Positions 56,892 to 64,000 of a DNA stretch of 64,000 nucleotides are shown piece after piece. Source of the DNA: Streptomyces shenzhenensis (lineage in GTDB: Bacteria > Actinomycetota > Actinomycetes > Streptomycetales > Streptomycetaceae); NCBI RefSeq assembly GCF_003688995.1, contig NZ_PENI01000003.1, positions 372,001-436,000 of the forward strand, in the 5' to 3' direction. The position numbers and the translations under genes were made by a program. Position 1 is the stretch's first letter. Each line of letters opens with the position of its first letter. A model generated the notes under the pieces. It saw only the letters and a list, made by a program, of their open reading frames with translations, searched no databases and was not told where the DNA came from.

Positions 56892-57086
56892 TCAGAACTT
56901 GATGCCGCCGAGGAGGCTCGCCAGACTCTCGCCGCCTGCCTTGATGCTCGGGGCGATGGCCGTGCTGGCGAGGTAGAAGCCGAACAGGGACGAGACCACG
57001 GCGTGCGACGCCTTGAGGCCGTCCTTGCGGAAGAAGAGAAAGACGATGATGCCGAGCAGGACGACGCCTGACATGGAGAGAATCAT
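56892..57086 (-). CDS. smeA: Small membrane protein SmeA
   Basis: A 64-residue protein: one N-terminal membrane helix (MSGVVLLGIIVFLFFRKDG) and a second amphipathic or membrane stretch (AVVSSLFGFYLASTAIAPSI), ending GESLASLLGGIKF. Sequence style and position before sffA match SmeA, which places SffA at septa. GGAG lies eight bases before ATG 57086. A TATAGA-like -10 is upstream, and a GACAC motif (WhiA-type) lies at about 57101-57105. Confidence 0.88.
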   Translation of the reverse strand: MILSMSGVVLLGIIVFLFFRKDGLKASHAVVSSLFGFYLASTAIAPSIKAGGESLASLLGGIKF

Positions 57087-57415
57087 TTGCGGTCTCCTGG
57101 TGTCGAGGGGGGACAGTCACCGTGAGTACTTCCAGCATCACAGCATGCATCTATACGATAAAAGGTGCAAATGGGTGAAATCTGGCGGATTTCCCCCGGG
57201 TGGCTGAGCCGTCTTGGCCCGGTCGGGCAGGGCGCGGCGGGTCGGCGGACGTGGTTCCTGTGGCCGGTGGGACTCGCGATGATCATTACCTCGGGCGCAT
57301 CCGGTCATGTGTTCCGGCAGCCAGTACGCTGGCGATTCACCCGTACGGCCCGGGTTGCCCCCGCTGCCGTAGGCTCTGTCAGTTCCCCCGAAGCGCAGGA
57401 GAGGCGGTACGGCCG

Positions 57416-57808
57416 ATGAGTGAAGCCCCCGACCCCGACGTCGTGGAGCTGGCGACCAAGATCTTCGATCTGGCCCGGCAGGGGCGGACCGAGGCACTCG
57501 TGGCGTACGTCGACGCGGGCGTCCCGGCCAACCTCACCAACGACCGCGGCGACTCGCTCGTGATGCTCGCCGCCTACCACGGTCACGCGGCGGCGGTACG
57601 TGCCCTGATCGCCCGGGGCGCCGAGGTGGACCGGGCCAACGACCGGGGCCAGACCCCGCTCGCCGGCGCAGTTTTCAAGGACGAACCGGAAGTGATCAAA
57701 GCCCTTCTCGACGGCGGTGCCGATCCCGCCGCAGGTACTCCGTCAGCCGTCGACACCGCGCGGATGTTCGGCAGGACGGAACTCCTGGAATTGTTCGGCG
57801 CACAATGA
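57416..57808 (+). CDS. Ankyrin-repeat protein
   Basis: A 130-residue soluble protein of about three ankyrin repeats: VVELATKIFDLARQGRTEALVAYVDAGVPANLTNDRGDSLVMLAAYHGHAAAVRALIARGAEV (in parts), then DRANDRGQTPLAGAVFKDEPEVIKALLDGGADPAAGTPSA. Such proteins bind partners rather than catalyse. ATG at 57416 has AGGAGAGG upstream. Partner unknown; the HEAT-repeat protein 300 nt downstream is also a scaffold type. Confidence 0.9.
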   Translation: MSEAPDPDVVELATKIFDLARQGRTEALVAYVDAGVPANLTNDRGDSLVMLAAYHGHAAAVRALIARGAEVDRANDRGQTPLAGAVFKDEPEVIKALLDGGADPAAGTPSAVDTARMFGRTELLELFGAQ

Positions 57809-57927
57809 TCCGAACGTTCTGACCAGGCACGACACGGAAAACGGGGGAGGCGGTAAAGGGCCGCCGGAAATACGGTCGCGGCAGGAGAAACCCGCGAGTC
57901 ATCATGACGTCGTGATTCACGGACGCG

Positions 57928-58062
57928 ATGGCTGGGCAGGTGTTGCCGCACCACGCGGACCGTGCGTCGGTCCGCATGGGCCACGACGAGAGGCAGAGGA
58001 AGATGGTCTACAGCAAGCAAGAGACGGCGGGCGCCCCGACGTTGTGTCACGCGGCCAGGTAA
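57928..58062 (+). CDS. Possible 44-residue protein
   Basis: A short frame MAGQVLPHHADRASVRMGHD, continuing ERQRKMVYSKQETAGAPTLC to a TAA stop. About 90 percent of its third codon positions are G or C, as in real genes here, and it fits in the gap between the ankyrin and HEAT genes. It could be a real small protein or a leader peptide for the HEAT gene 46 nt later. No strong ribosome site. Confidence 0.45.
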   Translation: MAGQVLPHHADRASVRMGHDERQRKMVYSKQETAGAPTLCHAAR

Positions 58063-58108
58063 TGCGTGTTCCCCGGTTGCGTCGACGCTTGATGTGAGGC
58101 TGTTTCCC

Positions 58109-59527
58109 ATGTTCGATCCGGTCATAGCGCCCAGTGGCACGTTGCTCGGCCTGCTCCAGCGGGGCCGCGGCGACGGCACACTGCACGCGCTCACCGCCCC
58201 CCGCGCCGAGGCGCTCGCGGCACTGAACCACTGCGTGCTGCACGACCCCCGCCACGACTGGCAGGTCGAGAACCGCTCCCTCTACTACGCCCGCCTCTAT
58301 CTCGACCTGAACGGCGGGCTGGACGCGATCGAGGCGCACCTCTTCGACCCGGAGGACGTCCTCGAGACCGACGAGTCCCGCACCGGCCTCGCGCTGGCCG
58401 TCCTCGGGCACCTCGCCTCCTACGGCCGGCGGGACGCGCTCCGCCTGCTGCGCCGGTACGCCGCCCACGGCGCCAACTGGGCCTGGGCCCTGGACGAACT
58501 CGCCCTGCGGGACGACGACGCGGCCCTGCGCGAACTCGCCGTCCCCGTCCTCGCGCGCTTCGGCACGGACGCCGAGGGCGAGGCCGAGCTGGCCGCCGCC
58601 GTCCGCGACGCCTTCGAACCCCGGCCGTGGCGGCTGTGGGCCGAGGATCCGCGCGAACCGGTCGCCACGCGCGTGCGTGCGGCCCAGGAGACCGGCTGCT
58701 TCGACCGGTGGCAGCGCCAGCTGCGACCGACCGGGCCGCGCCCGGACTGGAGCGTGCACGCCGTCCTCGACTGGGCCCAGCAGGGCGTGGAACGCGGCAC
58801 CGCCCTGCACGTTCCCGCCGCCCGCTGTCTCGTCGCCGTGGCGGGCCCGGAGGACCGGCCGGAAATCGTCCGCGCCGCCCAGGACGGCACCGAGGGAGCC
58901 CGGTGCACCGCCCTGCGGTACCTCGCCGACAGCAACGACCCCGACGCCCTCGGCCTGATCGAGGCCGCGGTCACCGGCGGTCCGACCCCCGTCGCGGAAG
59001 CCGCCGTCGACGCCTTCGAACGGATGCGGAGCGTCGCCGCCGTCGACCGCGCGCGCGGCTGGGCCCGCAGGCCCGACGCCCTCGGCGCCGCCGCCGGACG
59101 CGTGCTCGCCTGCCGCGGCGCGGCCCGCGACAGCGAACTCGTCCTCACGGCACTGCGGGAGGCGGTACGGGGCGAGGGGCCCGACGCGCCCACCCTGTGG
59201 ACCCTCGTCGACGGCGCCGGACGCCTCGGCATCGTCTGCGCCGCACCCGTTTTGCGCCATGTCTACCGCGAGACGGCCTCCTCCCACCTGCGTGGCCGGG
59301 CCGCCCGCGCCCTGGCCGCCACCGACCCCTCGTTCCCCACCGGATTCGCCGTCGAATGCCTCTGGGACTGCGAGGAGACCACGCGCGAGGTCGCCGCCCG
59401 GCACGCCGAGACCGGCGACACCCGGGTCGTCGAGCGACTGCGCCGGCTCGCCGCCGATCCGGCCGAGGAGGCCGAGGTCCAGACCGCCGTACGCAGCCGC
59501 ATCGCACCCGACGGACGGTTCGCGTGA
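58109..59527 (+). CDS. HEAT-repeat protein
   Basis: A 472-residue all-helical protein. The N-terminal 130 residues (DPVIAPSGTLLGLLQRGRGDG) are followed by several HEAT-like helix pairs such as ALRELAVPVLARFGTDAEGEA, GTEGARCTALRYLADSNDPDALGLIEAAVTGG (in parts) and PVAEAAVDAFERMRSVAAVDRA. No catalytic motif. Expected to be a scaffold or binding protein. ATG at 58109 with GAGG upstream. No close operon partner. Confidence 0.88.
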   Translation: MFDPVIAPSGTLLGLLQRGRGDGTLHALTAPRAEALAALNHCVLHDPRHDWQVENRSLYYARLYLDLNGGLDAIEAHLFDPEDVLETDESRTGLALAVLGHLASYGRRDALRLLRRYAAHGANWAWALDELALRDDDAALRELAVPVLARFGTDAEGEAELAAAVRDAFEPRPWRLWAEDPREPVATRVRAAQETGCFDRWQRQLRPTGPRPDWSVHAVLDWAQQGVERGTALHVPAARCLVAVAGPEDRPEIVRAAQDGTEGARCTALRYLADSNDPDALGLIEAAVTGGPTPVAEAAVDAFERMRSVAAVDRARGWARRPDALGAAAGRVLACRGAARDSELVLTALREAVRGEGPDAPTLWTLVDGAGRLGIVCAAPVLRHVYRETASSHLRGRAARALAATDPSFPTGFAVECLWDCEETTREVAARHAETGDTRVVERLRRLAADPAEEAEVQTAVRSRIAPDGRFA

Positions 59528-59666
59528 ACACGGGGTGACCCATGGGTCAGGAGCGGGTGGACAGGGTCTGACCTGCCCGGGTGTGCAGCGCAACGCTCAT
59601 GGGACGTTCCTCGTTCGGAAAGATCCACGTTGACGCGGCCACGTCCAGCGCGGCGAGAACACGGGT

Positions 59667-60794
59667 ATGCGTGTCGTCATCGTGACCGAATCCTTTCCCC
59701 CCGATGTGAACGGCGTGGCCCACTGCGCGCTCCAGACCGCCCGGCACCTCGTCGATCGCGGTCACGCCCCCCTCGTCGTCGCTCCGGCTCCCGCTCCGGG
59801 AAACAGGCCCGACGCCTCGGCGCCGTGCCCCGTCGTCCATGTCCCCTCCCTACCGCTCCCGGGCTATCCCCAGGTCCGCGTCGCCCTCCCCAGCAGGCGC
59901 CTCGCCGCGGCGCTGGTCGAACACCGACCCGACGTCGTGCACCTGGCCAGCCCCTTCGTCCTCGGTGTCCGCGGCATGGCGGCCGCGGCCCGGCTCGGCA
60001 TCCCCACCGTGGCCGTCTACCAGACCGACCTCGCCGGTTACGCCCGCACCTACATGGGCGCGGGCGAAGCGGCGGCCTGGCGGCGGATACGCTCCGTCCA
60101 CTCCGCCGCCGATCTCACCCTCGCCCCGTCCAGCGCCGCCCTGAACGACCTGGAGACACACGGCGTGCCCCGGGTCACGCTGTGGCCGCGCGGCGTGGAC
60201 ACCGTCCGCTTCCGCCCCGACCACCGCGACGAGGCGCTGCGCCGGGAACTCGCCCCGAACGGCGAGGTGATCGTCGGCTACGTCGGCCGGCTCGCCCCCG
60301 AGAAGCAGGTCGAACTGCTCGCCGGGGCCTGCGGCCTGGAGGGCGTGCGGGTCGTGGTGGTGGGCGACGGGCCCAGCCACGACCACCTCACCGAGGCCCT
60401 GCCGGGCGCGGTCTTCCTGGGCCGGCGCACCGGCGAGGAACTCGCCCGCATCTTCGCCTCGCTGGACGTCTTCGTGCACACCGGCCCCTTCGAGACGTTC
60501 TGCCAGACCGTCCAGGAGGCCATGGCCAGCGGTGTGCCGGTCGTCGCGCCCGCCGCCGGCGGCCCGCTCGACCTGGTCGCCCACGGGCACACCGGGCTGC
60601 TGGTCCCGCCGCGTGACGGGGACGCCTTCCGGGAGGCCGTGCGGTCCCTGGCCGCAGACCCGGCACTGCGGGCCGCGTACGGTGCCGCCGCGCGGGCCAC
60701 CGTCGAGGGCCGCACCTGGTCCGCGATCGTCGACCGGCTGATCACGCACTACGAGGATGTGCTCGCCGCGCGGAAGACGGCGGTGGCGGCATGA
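59667..60794 (+). CDS. GT4-family glycosyltransferase, MgtA-like
   Basis: A 375-residue GT-B enzyme with VIVTESFPPDVNGVAHCALQTARHL at the start, ASPFVLGVRGMAAAARLGIP, WPRGVDTVRFRPDHRDEALR, VGYVGRLAPEKQVELLAGAC and the nucleotide-sugar site PFETFCQTVQEAMASGVPVV (E-X7-E). This pattern matches GDP-mannose-dependent alpha-mannosyltransferases such as mycobacterial MgtA. Its stop overlaps the ATG of the next glycosyltransferase (60791-60794). Confidence 0.92.
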   Translation: MRVVIVTESFPPDVNGVAHCALQTARHLVDRGHAPLVVAPAPAPGNRPDASAPCPVVHVPSLPLPGYPQVRVALPSRRLAAALVEHRPDVVHLASPFVLGVRGMAAAARLGIPTVAVYQTDLAGYARTYMGAGEAAAWRRIRSVHSAADLTLAPSSAALNDLETHGVPRVTLWPRGVDTVRFRPDHRDEALRRELAPNGEVIVGYVGRLAPEKQVELLAGACGLEGVRVVVVGDGPSHDHLTEALPGAVFLGRRTGEELARIFASLDVFVHTGPFETFCQTVQEAMASGVPVVAPAAGGPLDLVAHGHTGLLVPPRDGDAFREAVRSLAADPALRAAYGAAARATVEGRTWSAIVDRLITHYEDVLAARKTAVAA

Positions 60795-62107
60795 CCAGCG
60801 ACTCCCTGCGCATCGTCAGGCTCGCCAACTTCGTCGCCCCCGCGTCCGGCGGCCTGCGCACCGCGCTGCGCGAGCTGGGCAGGGGCTTCCGGGCGGCGGG
60901 CCACGAGCCGGTGCTCATCGTGCCCGGCGAGCGCCACTCCGATCAGGACACCGAGCAGGGCCGGGTCATCACCCTGCCCGGCCCGCTGCTGCCGGGCACC
61001 GGTGGCTACCGGGTCCTGCTCGACAAGCGGCGTGTCGCCGCCCTCCTGGAGGAGCTGGCCCCCGACCGCCTGGAGGTGTCGGACCGTACGACCCTGCGCT
61101 GGACCGGCCGCTGGGCCCGGCGAGCCCGCGTCCCCGCCGTCATGGTCTCCCACGAGACCGCCGACGGCGTGCTGCGCACCTGGGGCCTGTCGGAGGACCT
61201 CTCCCGGCGGGCCGCCGACGCCCTCAACGTCCGTACGGCGCACACCTACTCACGGGTCGTGTGCACCACCGAGTTCGCCGAGCGGGAGTTCGTCCGCATC
61301 GGTGCGCGCAATGTCGTACGGGCCCCGCTGGGCGTCGACCTGACGGACCGGCACCCGGCGCTGCGGGACGGCGGGCTGCGGGCCGTCCACGCGCGCGTGG
61401 ACGAGACGCTGCTGGTCATGTGCTCCCGGCTGTCCGTGGAGAAGCGGCCCGGGACGGCGCTGGACGCGCTGGAGGCGCTGCTGCGGCGCGGGCGGCGGGC
61501 GGTGCTCGTGGTGGCCGGGGACGGGCCGCTGCGGGCGCGGCTGGAGCAGCGGGCGCGGGAGCGCGGGCTGCCGGTGACCTTCGTCGGGCACGTCTCCGAC
61601 CGGAAGGAGCTCGGCGCGCTGCAGGCCTCGGCCGATGTGGCCCTGGCCCCCGGGCCGGCCGAGACGTTCGGGCTGGCCGCCCTGGAGGCCATGGCGTGCG
61701 GTACGCCCGTGGTGGCGAGCGCGTCGTCCGCGCTGCCCGAGGTCATCGGGTCGGCCGGGGCCACGGCTGCCGACAACGGAGAGGCGTTCGCCGACGCCGT
61801 CGAGGCACTCCTCGAACGCCCCGCGGCCGAGCGGCGCGACTCCGCACGCGCGCGTGCGGAGTGCTTCGGATGGGGTGCCGCGGTGGAGGCGTTCCTGGCG
61901 GCGCACGACGCGCCGGTGCGGTCCCGGCAGGACGAGGACGACGACGCGACCGGACCGGCCCGTCGCACCGACGACGACGCGTCGGTACCGTCCCGTTCCG
62001 ACGCGGACCAGACGTCGCTCGCGGACCAGGCGTCGCTGCCGTCCCGGTCCGACGGGCACGACGGGTCCGCGCCGTCCCGACGTGTCGTGCCGGAGGGCGT
62101 GGCATGA
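60791..62107 (+). CDS. GT4-family glycosyltransferase with acidic Ser/Asp-rich tail
   Basis: A 438-residue GT-B enzyme: VRLANFVAPASGGLRTALRELG, VMVSHETADGVLRTWGL, APLGVDLTDRHPALR, CSRLSVEKRPGTALDAL and AETFGLAALEAMACGTPVVAS (E-X7-E site). Residues after about 378 are a Ser/Asp/Arg-rich tail with near-repeats (SVPSRSDADQ, SLPSRSDGHD, SAPSRR), probably disordered. Middle gene of a three-gene coupled operon: starts in the stop of the first GT and its own stop overlaps the SGNH ATG (62104-62107). Confidence 0.92.
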   Translation: MTSDSLRIVRLANFVAPASGGLRTALRELGRGFRAAGHEPVLIVPGERHSDQDTEQGRVITLPGPLLPGTGGYRVLLDKRRVAALLEELAPDRLEVSDRTTLRWTGRWARRARVPAVMVSHETADGVLRTWGLSEDLSRRAADALNVRTAHTYSRVVCTTEFAEREFVRIGARNVVRAPLGVDLTDRHPALRDGGLRAVHARVDETLLVMCSRLSVEKRPGTALDALEALLRRGRRAVLVVAGDGPLRARLEQRARERGLPVTFVGHVSDRKELGALQASADVALAPGPAETFGLAALEAMACGTPVVASASSALPEVIGSAGATAADNGEAFADAVEALLERPAAERRDSARARAECFGWGAAVEAFLAAHDAPVRSRQDEDDDATGPARRTDDDASVPSRSDADQTSLADQASLPSRSDGHDGSAPSRRVVPEGVA

Positions 62108-62976
62108 GACCCGTCCGTTTCGTGGCGCTCGGGGACTCGCTGACCGAGGGCGTGGGCGATCCCGTCGGCGACGGGTGGCGCGGCTGGGCCGCGCTGCTGG
62201 CCGACGGGGTCGCCGACGGACCGGTGGAGTTCACCAACCTCGCGGTCAGCGGGGCGCAGACACGCGACGTGCTGGAGCGCCAGACCCCGGACGCGCTCGA
62301 CCTGCGCCCGGACGTCGCCTCCGTCGTGATCGGCGTCAACGACACCCTGCGCTGCACCTTCGACATCCACGCGGTGGCCGCCCGGCTCGACCAGGTCTAC
62401 GCGGCGTTCACCCGGCAGGGCACCGTCCTGCTCACCGCGTGCCTGCCCGACCCCGGCGCGATGCTGGGACTGCCCGGCGCGCTGGCCCGCCCGCTGGCCC
62501 GGCGCCAGCGCGCGGTCAACACGGTGGTCCACGCGCTGTCCGAGCGGTACGGCGCCGTCCACCTGCACGCGGCCGAGGGCGCATGGCTCACCGACCGGGC
62601 CATGTGGAGCGCGGACCGGCTGCACCCCGGCGAGCGGGGCCACCGCCAGCTCGCGCTGCGCTGCCACGCGCTCCTCGCCGAGGTGGGCGCCGCGACCGGC
62701 GCCCCGCCCGCGCCCGAGCCGGAGTTCCCCGCGCCGGCCAGGTCGGCCAGCCTGTGGTGGCTGGCGACCGCCGGCACCGCCTGGGTGGCCAGGCGCTGCA
62801 CCGACCTGCTGCCGCAGCTGCTCAGGCTGGCCGCCGACGAGATGCGGCACCGCGCGCGTGGCACCAGCGCCCGTCTCGACCTGCGGGCCGCGGCCGCCGT
62901 GTCGGCGGCCCTCGCCGCCCTGTCGGCGGCGGAGCGGCCGGACGCCGCGGACGCCGCTGCCGCGGACGCCGCATGA
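62104..62976 (+). CDS. SGNH-family esterase/hydrolase
   Basis: A 290-residue enzyme with the four SGNH blocks: FVALGDSLTEGVGDP (Ser), NLAVSGAQ (Gly), VVIGVNDTLRC (Asn) and ADRLHPGERGHR (Asp/His). A C-terminal segment after about residue 215 (SLWWLATAGTAWVARRC) is hydrophobic and may touch the membrane. Coupled to the two glycosyltransferases, it may trim or add acyl groups on the glycolipid they make (inference). No signal peptide. Confidence 0.88.
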   Translation: MRPVRFVALGDSLTEGVGDPVGDGWRGWAALLADGVADGPVEFTNLAVSGAQTRDVLERQTPDALDLRPDVASVVIGVNDTLRCTFDIHAVAARLDQVYAAFTRQGTVLLTACLPDPGAMLGLPGALARPLARRQRAVNTVVHALSERYGAVHLHAAEGAWLTDRAMWSADRLHPGERGHRQLALRCHALLAEVGAATGAPPAPEPEFPAPARSASLWWLATAGTAWVARRCTDLLPQLLRLAADEMRHRARGTSARLDLRAAAAVSAALAALSAAERPDAADAAAADAA

Positions 62977-62980
62977 GCGC

Positions 62981-63850
62981 TCAGCGGCGCCGCACGGCCA
63001 CGAAACGGACCGGGACGCCGGGCACCGCCTGCGCGGCGGCCGGCAGGTCGGCGGCGCGGACCACCGCGATCACCGGGTAGCCCCCGGTGGTCGGGTGGTC
63101 CGCGAGGAAGACCACCGGACGGCCGTCCGGCGGCACCTGGACCGCCCCCAGGACCATGCCCTCGCTGGGCAGTTCACCGGCCCGCGCCCGTTCCAGAGCG
63201 GGCCCCTCCGTGCGCAGCCCGATCCGGTTGCTCGCGGACGACACCCGGTACACCCGGGACGTGAAGTCGTGGACGGCCCGTGGCGTGAACCAGTCGTCAC
63301 GCGGGCCCGGTGTCACGCGCAGCACGAGTTCGGCCGGCGGACGCGGCTGCGGGGCGACGTCCACGCGCGCGTGCGGACCCGGCGGGTCACCCAGGGGCAG
63401 CACCACGCCGTCCGCCAGCGGCGCAGGACCCAGCCCTGACAGCAGATCCGTGGACCGGCTGCCGAGGACCGGCTCGACATCGAGACCGCCGGACACGGCC
63501 ACATAGGCGCGCACCCCCAGGACGGCCGTTCCCACCTCCAGCAGTTGCCCGGCCGGTACCACCACCGGCGCGCCCCAGGCGACCGGCCGCCCGCCCACCC
63601 GGACGGGGCTCGGCGCGCCCCCTACGGCCATGACGACCGTCGAACGGGGCCGCAGGGCACAGCCGTTGAGCGTCGTCTCCAGGACCGCGGCGCCCGGCGG
63701 ATTGCCGACCAGCCGGTTGACGAGTGCCGCAGCGGGCCCGTCCAGCGCCCCCGAGCGGGGCACGCCGAGGTGGGCGTGGCCGGGCCGCCCCCGGTCCTGC
63801 ACGGTGGTCAGGGCCCCCGCCCGGACCACCACGAGCGCACGGTCCGTCAT
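62981..63850 (-). CDS. pxpC: 5-oxoprolinase subunit C / biotin-dependent carboxyltransferase-like protein
   Basis: A 289-residue AHS2-domain protein: [33 protein letters not shown] at the N-terminus (in parts), [26 protein letters not shown], and the end [34 protein letters not shown] (in parts). PxpABC opens 5-oxoproline to glutamate using ATP. ATG at 63850 overlaps the stop of the upstream pxpB gene (ATGA), so the two subunits are coupled. Confidence 0.93.
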   Translation of the reverse strand: MTDRALVVVRAGALTTVQDRGRPGHAHLGVPRSGALDGPAAALVNRLVGNPPGAAVLETTLNGCALRPRSTVVMAVGGAPSPVRVGGRPVAWGAPVVVPAGQLLEVGTAVLGVRAYVAVSGGLDVEPVLGSRSTDLLSGLGPAPLADGVVLPLGDPPGPHARVDVAPQPRPPAELVLRVTPGPRDDWFTPRAVHDFTSRVYRVSSASNRIGLRTEGPALERARAGELPSEGMVLGAVQVPPDGRPVVFLADHPTTGGYPVIAVVRAADLPAAAQAVPGVPVRFVAVRRR

Positions 63851-64000
63851 GCCGTGGCCACCGGCGCGAAGCGGACGCGCGCGCCCGGAGTGAGCAGGGC
63901 GGCCGGCACGCGCGCGTGGTCCCACAGGGCCGCGTCCGTCGTGCCGATCAGCTGCCAGCCGCCCGGGGACGACCGCGGGTACACGCCGGTGTAAGGACCG
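63847..64000 (-). CDS. pxpB: 5-oxoprolinase subunit B, C-terminal end only
   Basis: The last 50 residues of an AHS1-domain protein run off the right edge of the window. They include [20 protein letters not shown], the family signature, and end [11 protein letters not shown]. The rest of the gene lies outside the window; pxpA would be expected nearby. Confidence 0.9.
   Translation of the reverse strand, partial: GPYTGVYPRSSPGGWQLIGTTDAALWDHARVPAALLTPGARVRFAPVATA

Overview
The window is chromosomal DNA of a Streptomyces species or a close relative. Support comes from the very high G+C, the strong G/C bias at third codon positions, GTG starts, dense ATGA/GTGA stop-start overlaps, and several genes typical of streptomycetes: the sporulation pair smeA-sffA, rbpA with its sigma-R promoter, the mannosyltransferase ppm1, and the SCO1431-type small membrane protein. 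From memory, the gene order matches the S. coelicolor core-chromosome stretch from about SCO1476 to SCO1413. That makes most of the window conserved core, with local insertions and losses.

Layout. 1-7.2 kb: the 3' end of metK with its terminator, priA, a small HTH protein, fmt, rsmB and rpe. 7.3-11.2 kb: a SorC-type regulator, a barnase-like RNase lipoprotein coupled to barstar, the GuaB1-type GMP reductase and an Lrp regulator. 11.2-18 kb: a GntR/UTRA regulator divergent from an ABC uptake operon whose last gene joins a HAD phosphatase to an endonuclease/exonuclease/phosphatase (EEP) domain; a palindromic operator lies between them. 18-20.7 kb: a nitrilase-family amidase and a tryptophan/phenylalanine 2-monooxygenase-like flavoenzyme, a plausible indole-acetamide type pathway. 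20.7-26.7 kb: an LLM oxidoreductase, a DUF5995-like protein, an NCS2 permease, and a divergent MFS/ROK pair with a perfect palindrome between them. 26.7-31.8 kb: an orphan chitinase-type promoter, an FMN riboswitch, ribE-ribM-ribBA-ribH, hisE and hisG. 31.8-37.9 kb: a PH-domain membrane protein, two coupled CNNM/CBS proteins, an EccA-like AAA+ ATPase, and a uridine kinase-like protein; a promoter plus terminator-like hairpin upstream of the ATPase gene may be a small RNA or attenuator. 38-43.5 kb: a Tat-exported C39 peptidase-like protein, the SCO1431-type peptide, TetR, a GH18 chitinase with DasR-type direct repeats, and an acyl-CoA dehydrogenase. 43.5-48.4 kb: decayed coding sequence, a small Cys-containing protein, an Lrp regulator, a five-copy tandem array of about 175-bp structured units, and an amidohydrolase. 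48.4-53.5 kb: ppm1, fxsA, rbpA, a UMF1-type MFS protein, a GDPD, and a YczE-type protein beside a MocR regulator. 55-59.5 kb: sffA and smeA, then ankyrin and HEAT-repeat proteins. 59.6-64 kb: two GT4 glycosyltransferases coupled to an SGNH hydrolase, then pxpC and the end of pxpB.

The strongest candidates for something undescribed are the five-copy structured tandem array at 45.3-46.2 kb, the ABC importer operon with a fused HAD-EEP enzyme, the orphan chitinase-type promoter next to the riboflavin riboswitch, and the promoter/alternative-hairpin element at 37.06-37.16 kb. No tRNA, rRNA, CRISPR array, insertion sequence or prophage gene was seen.
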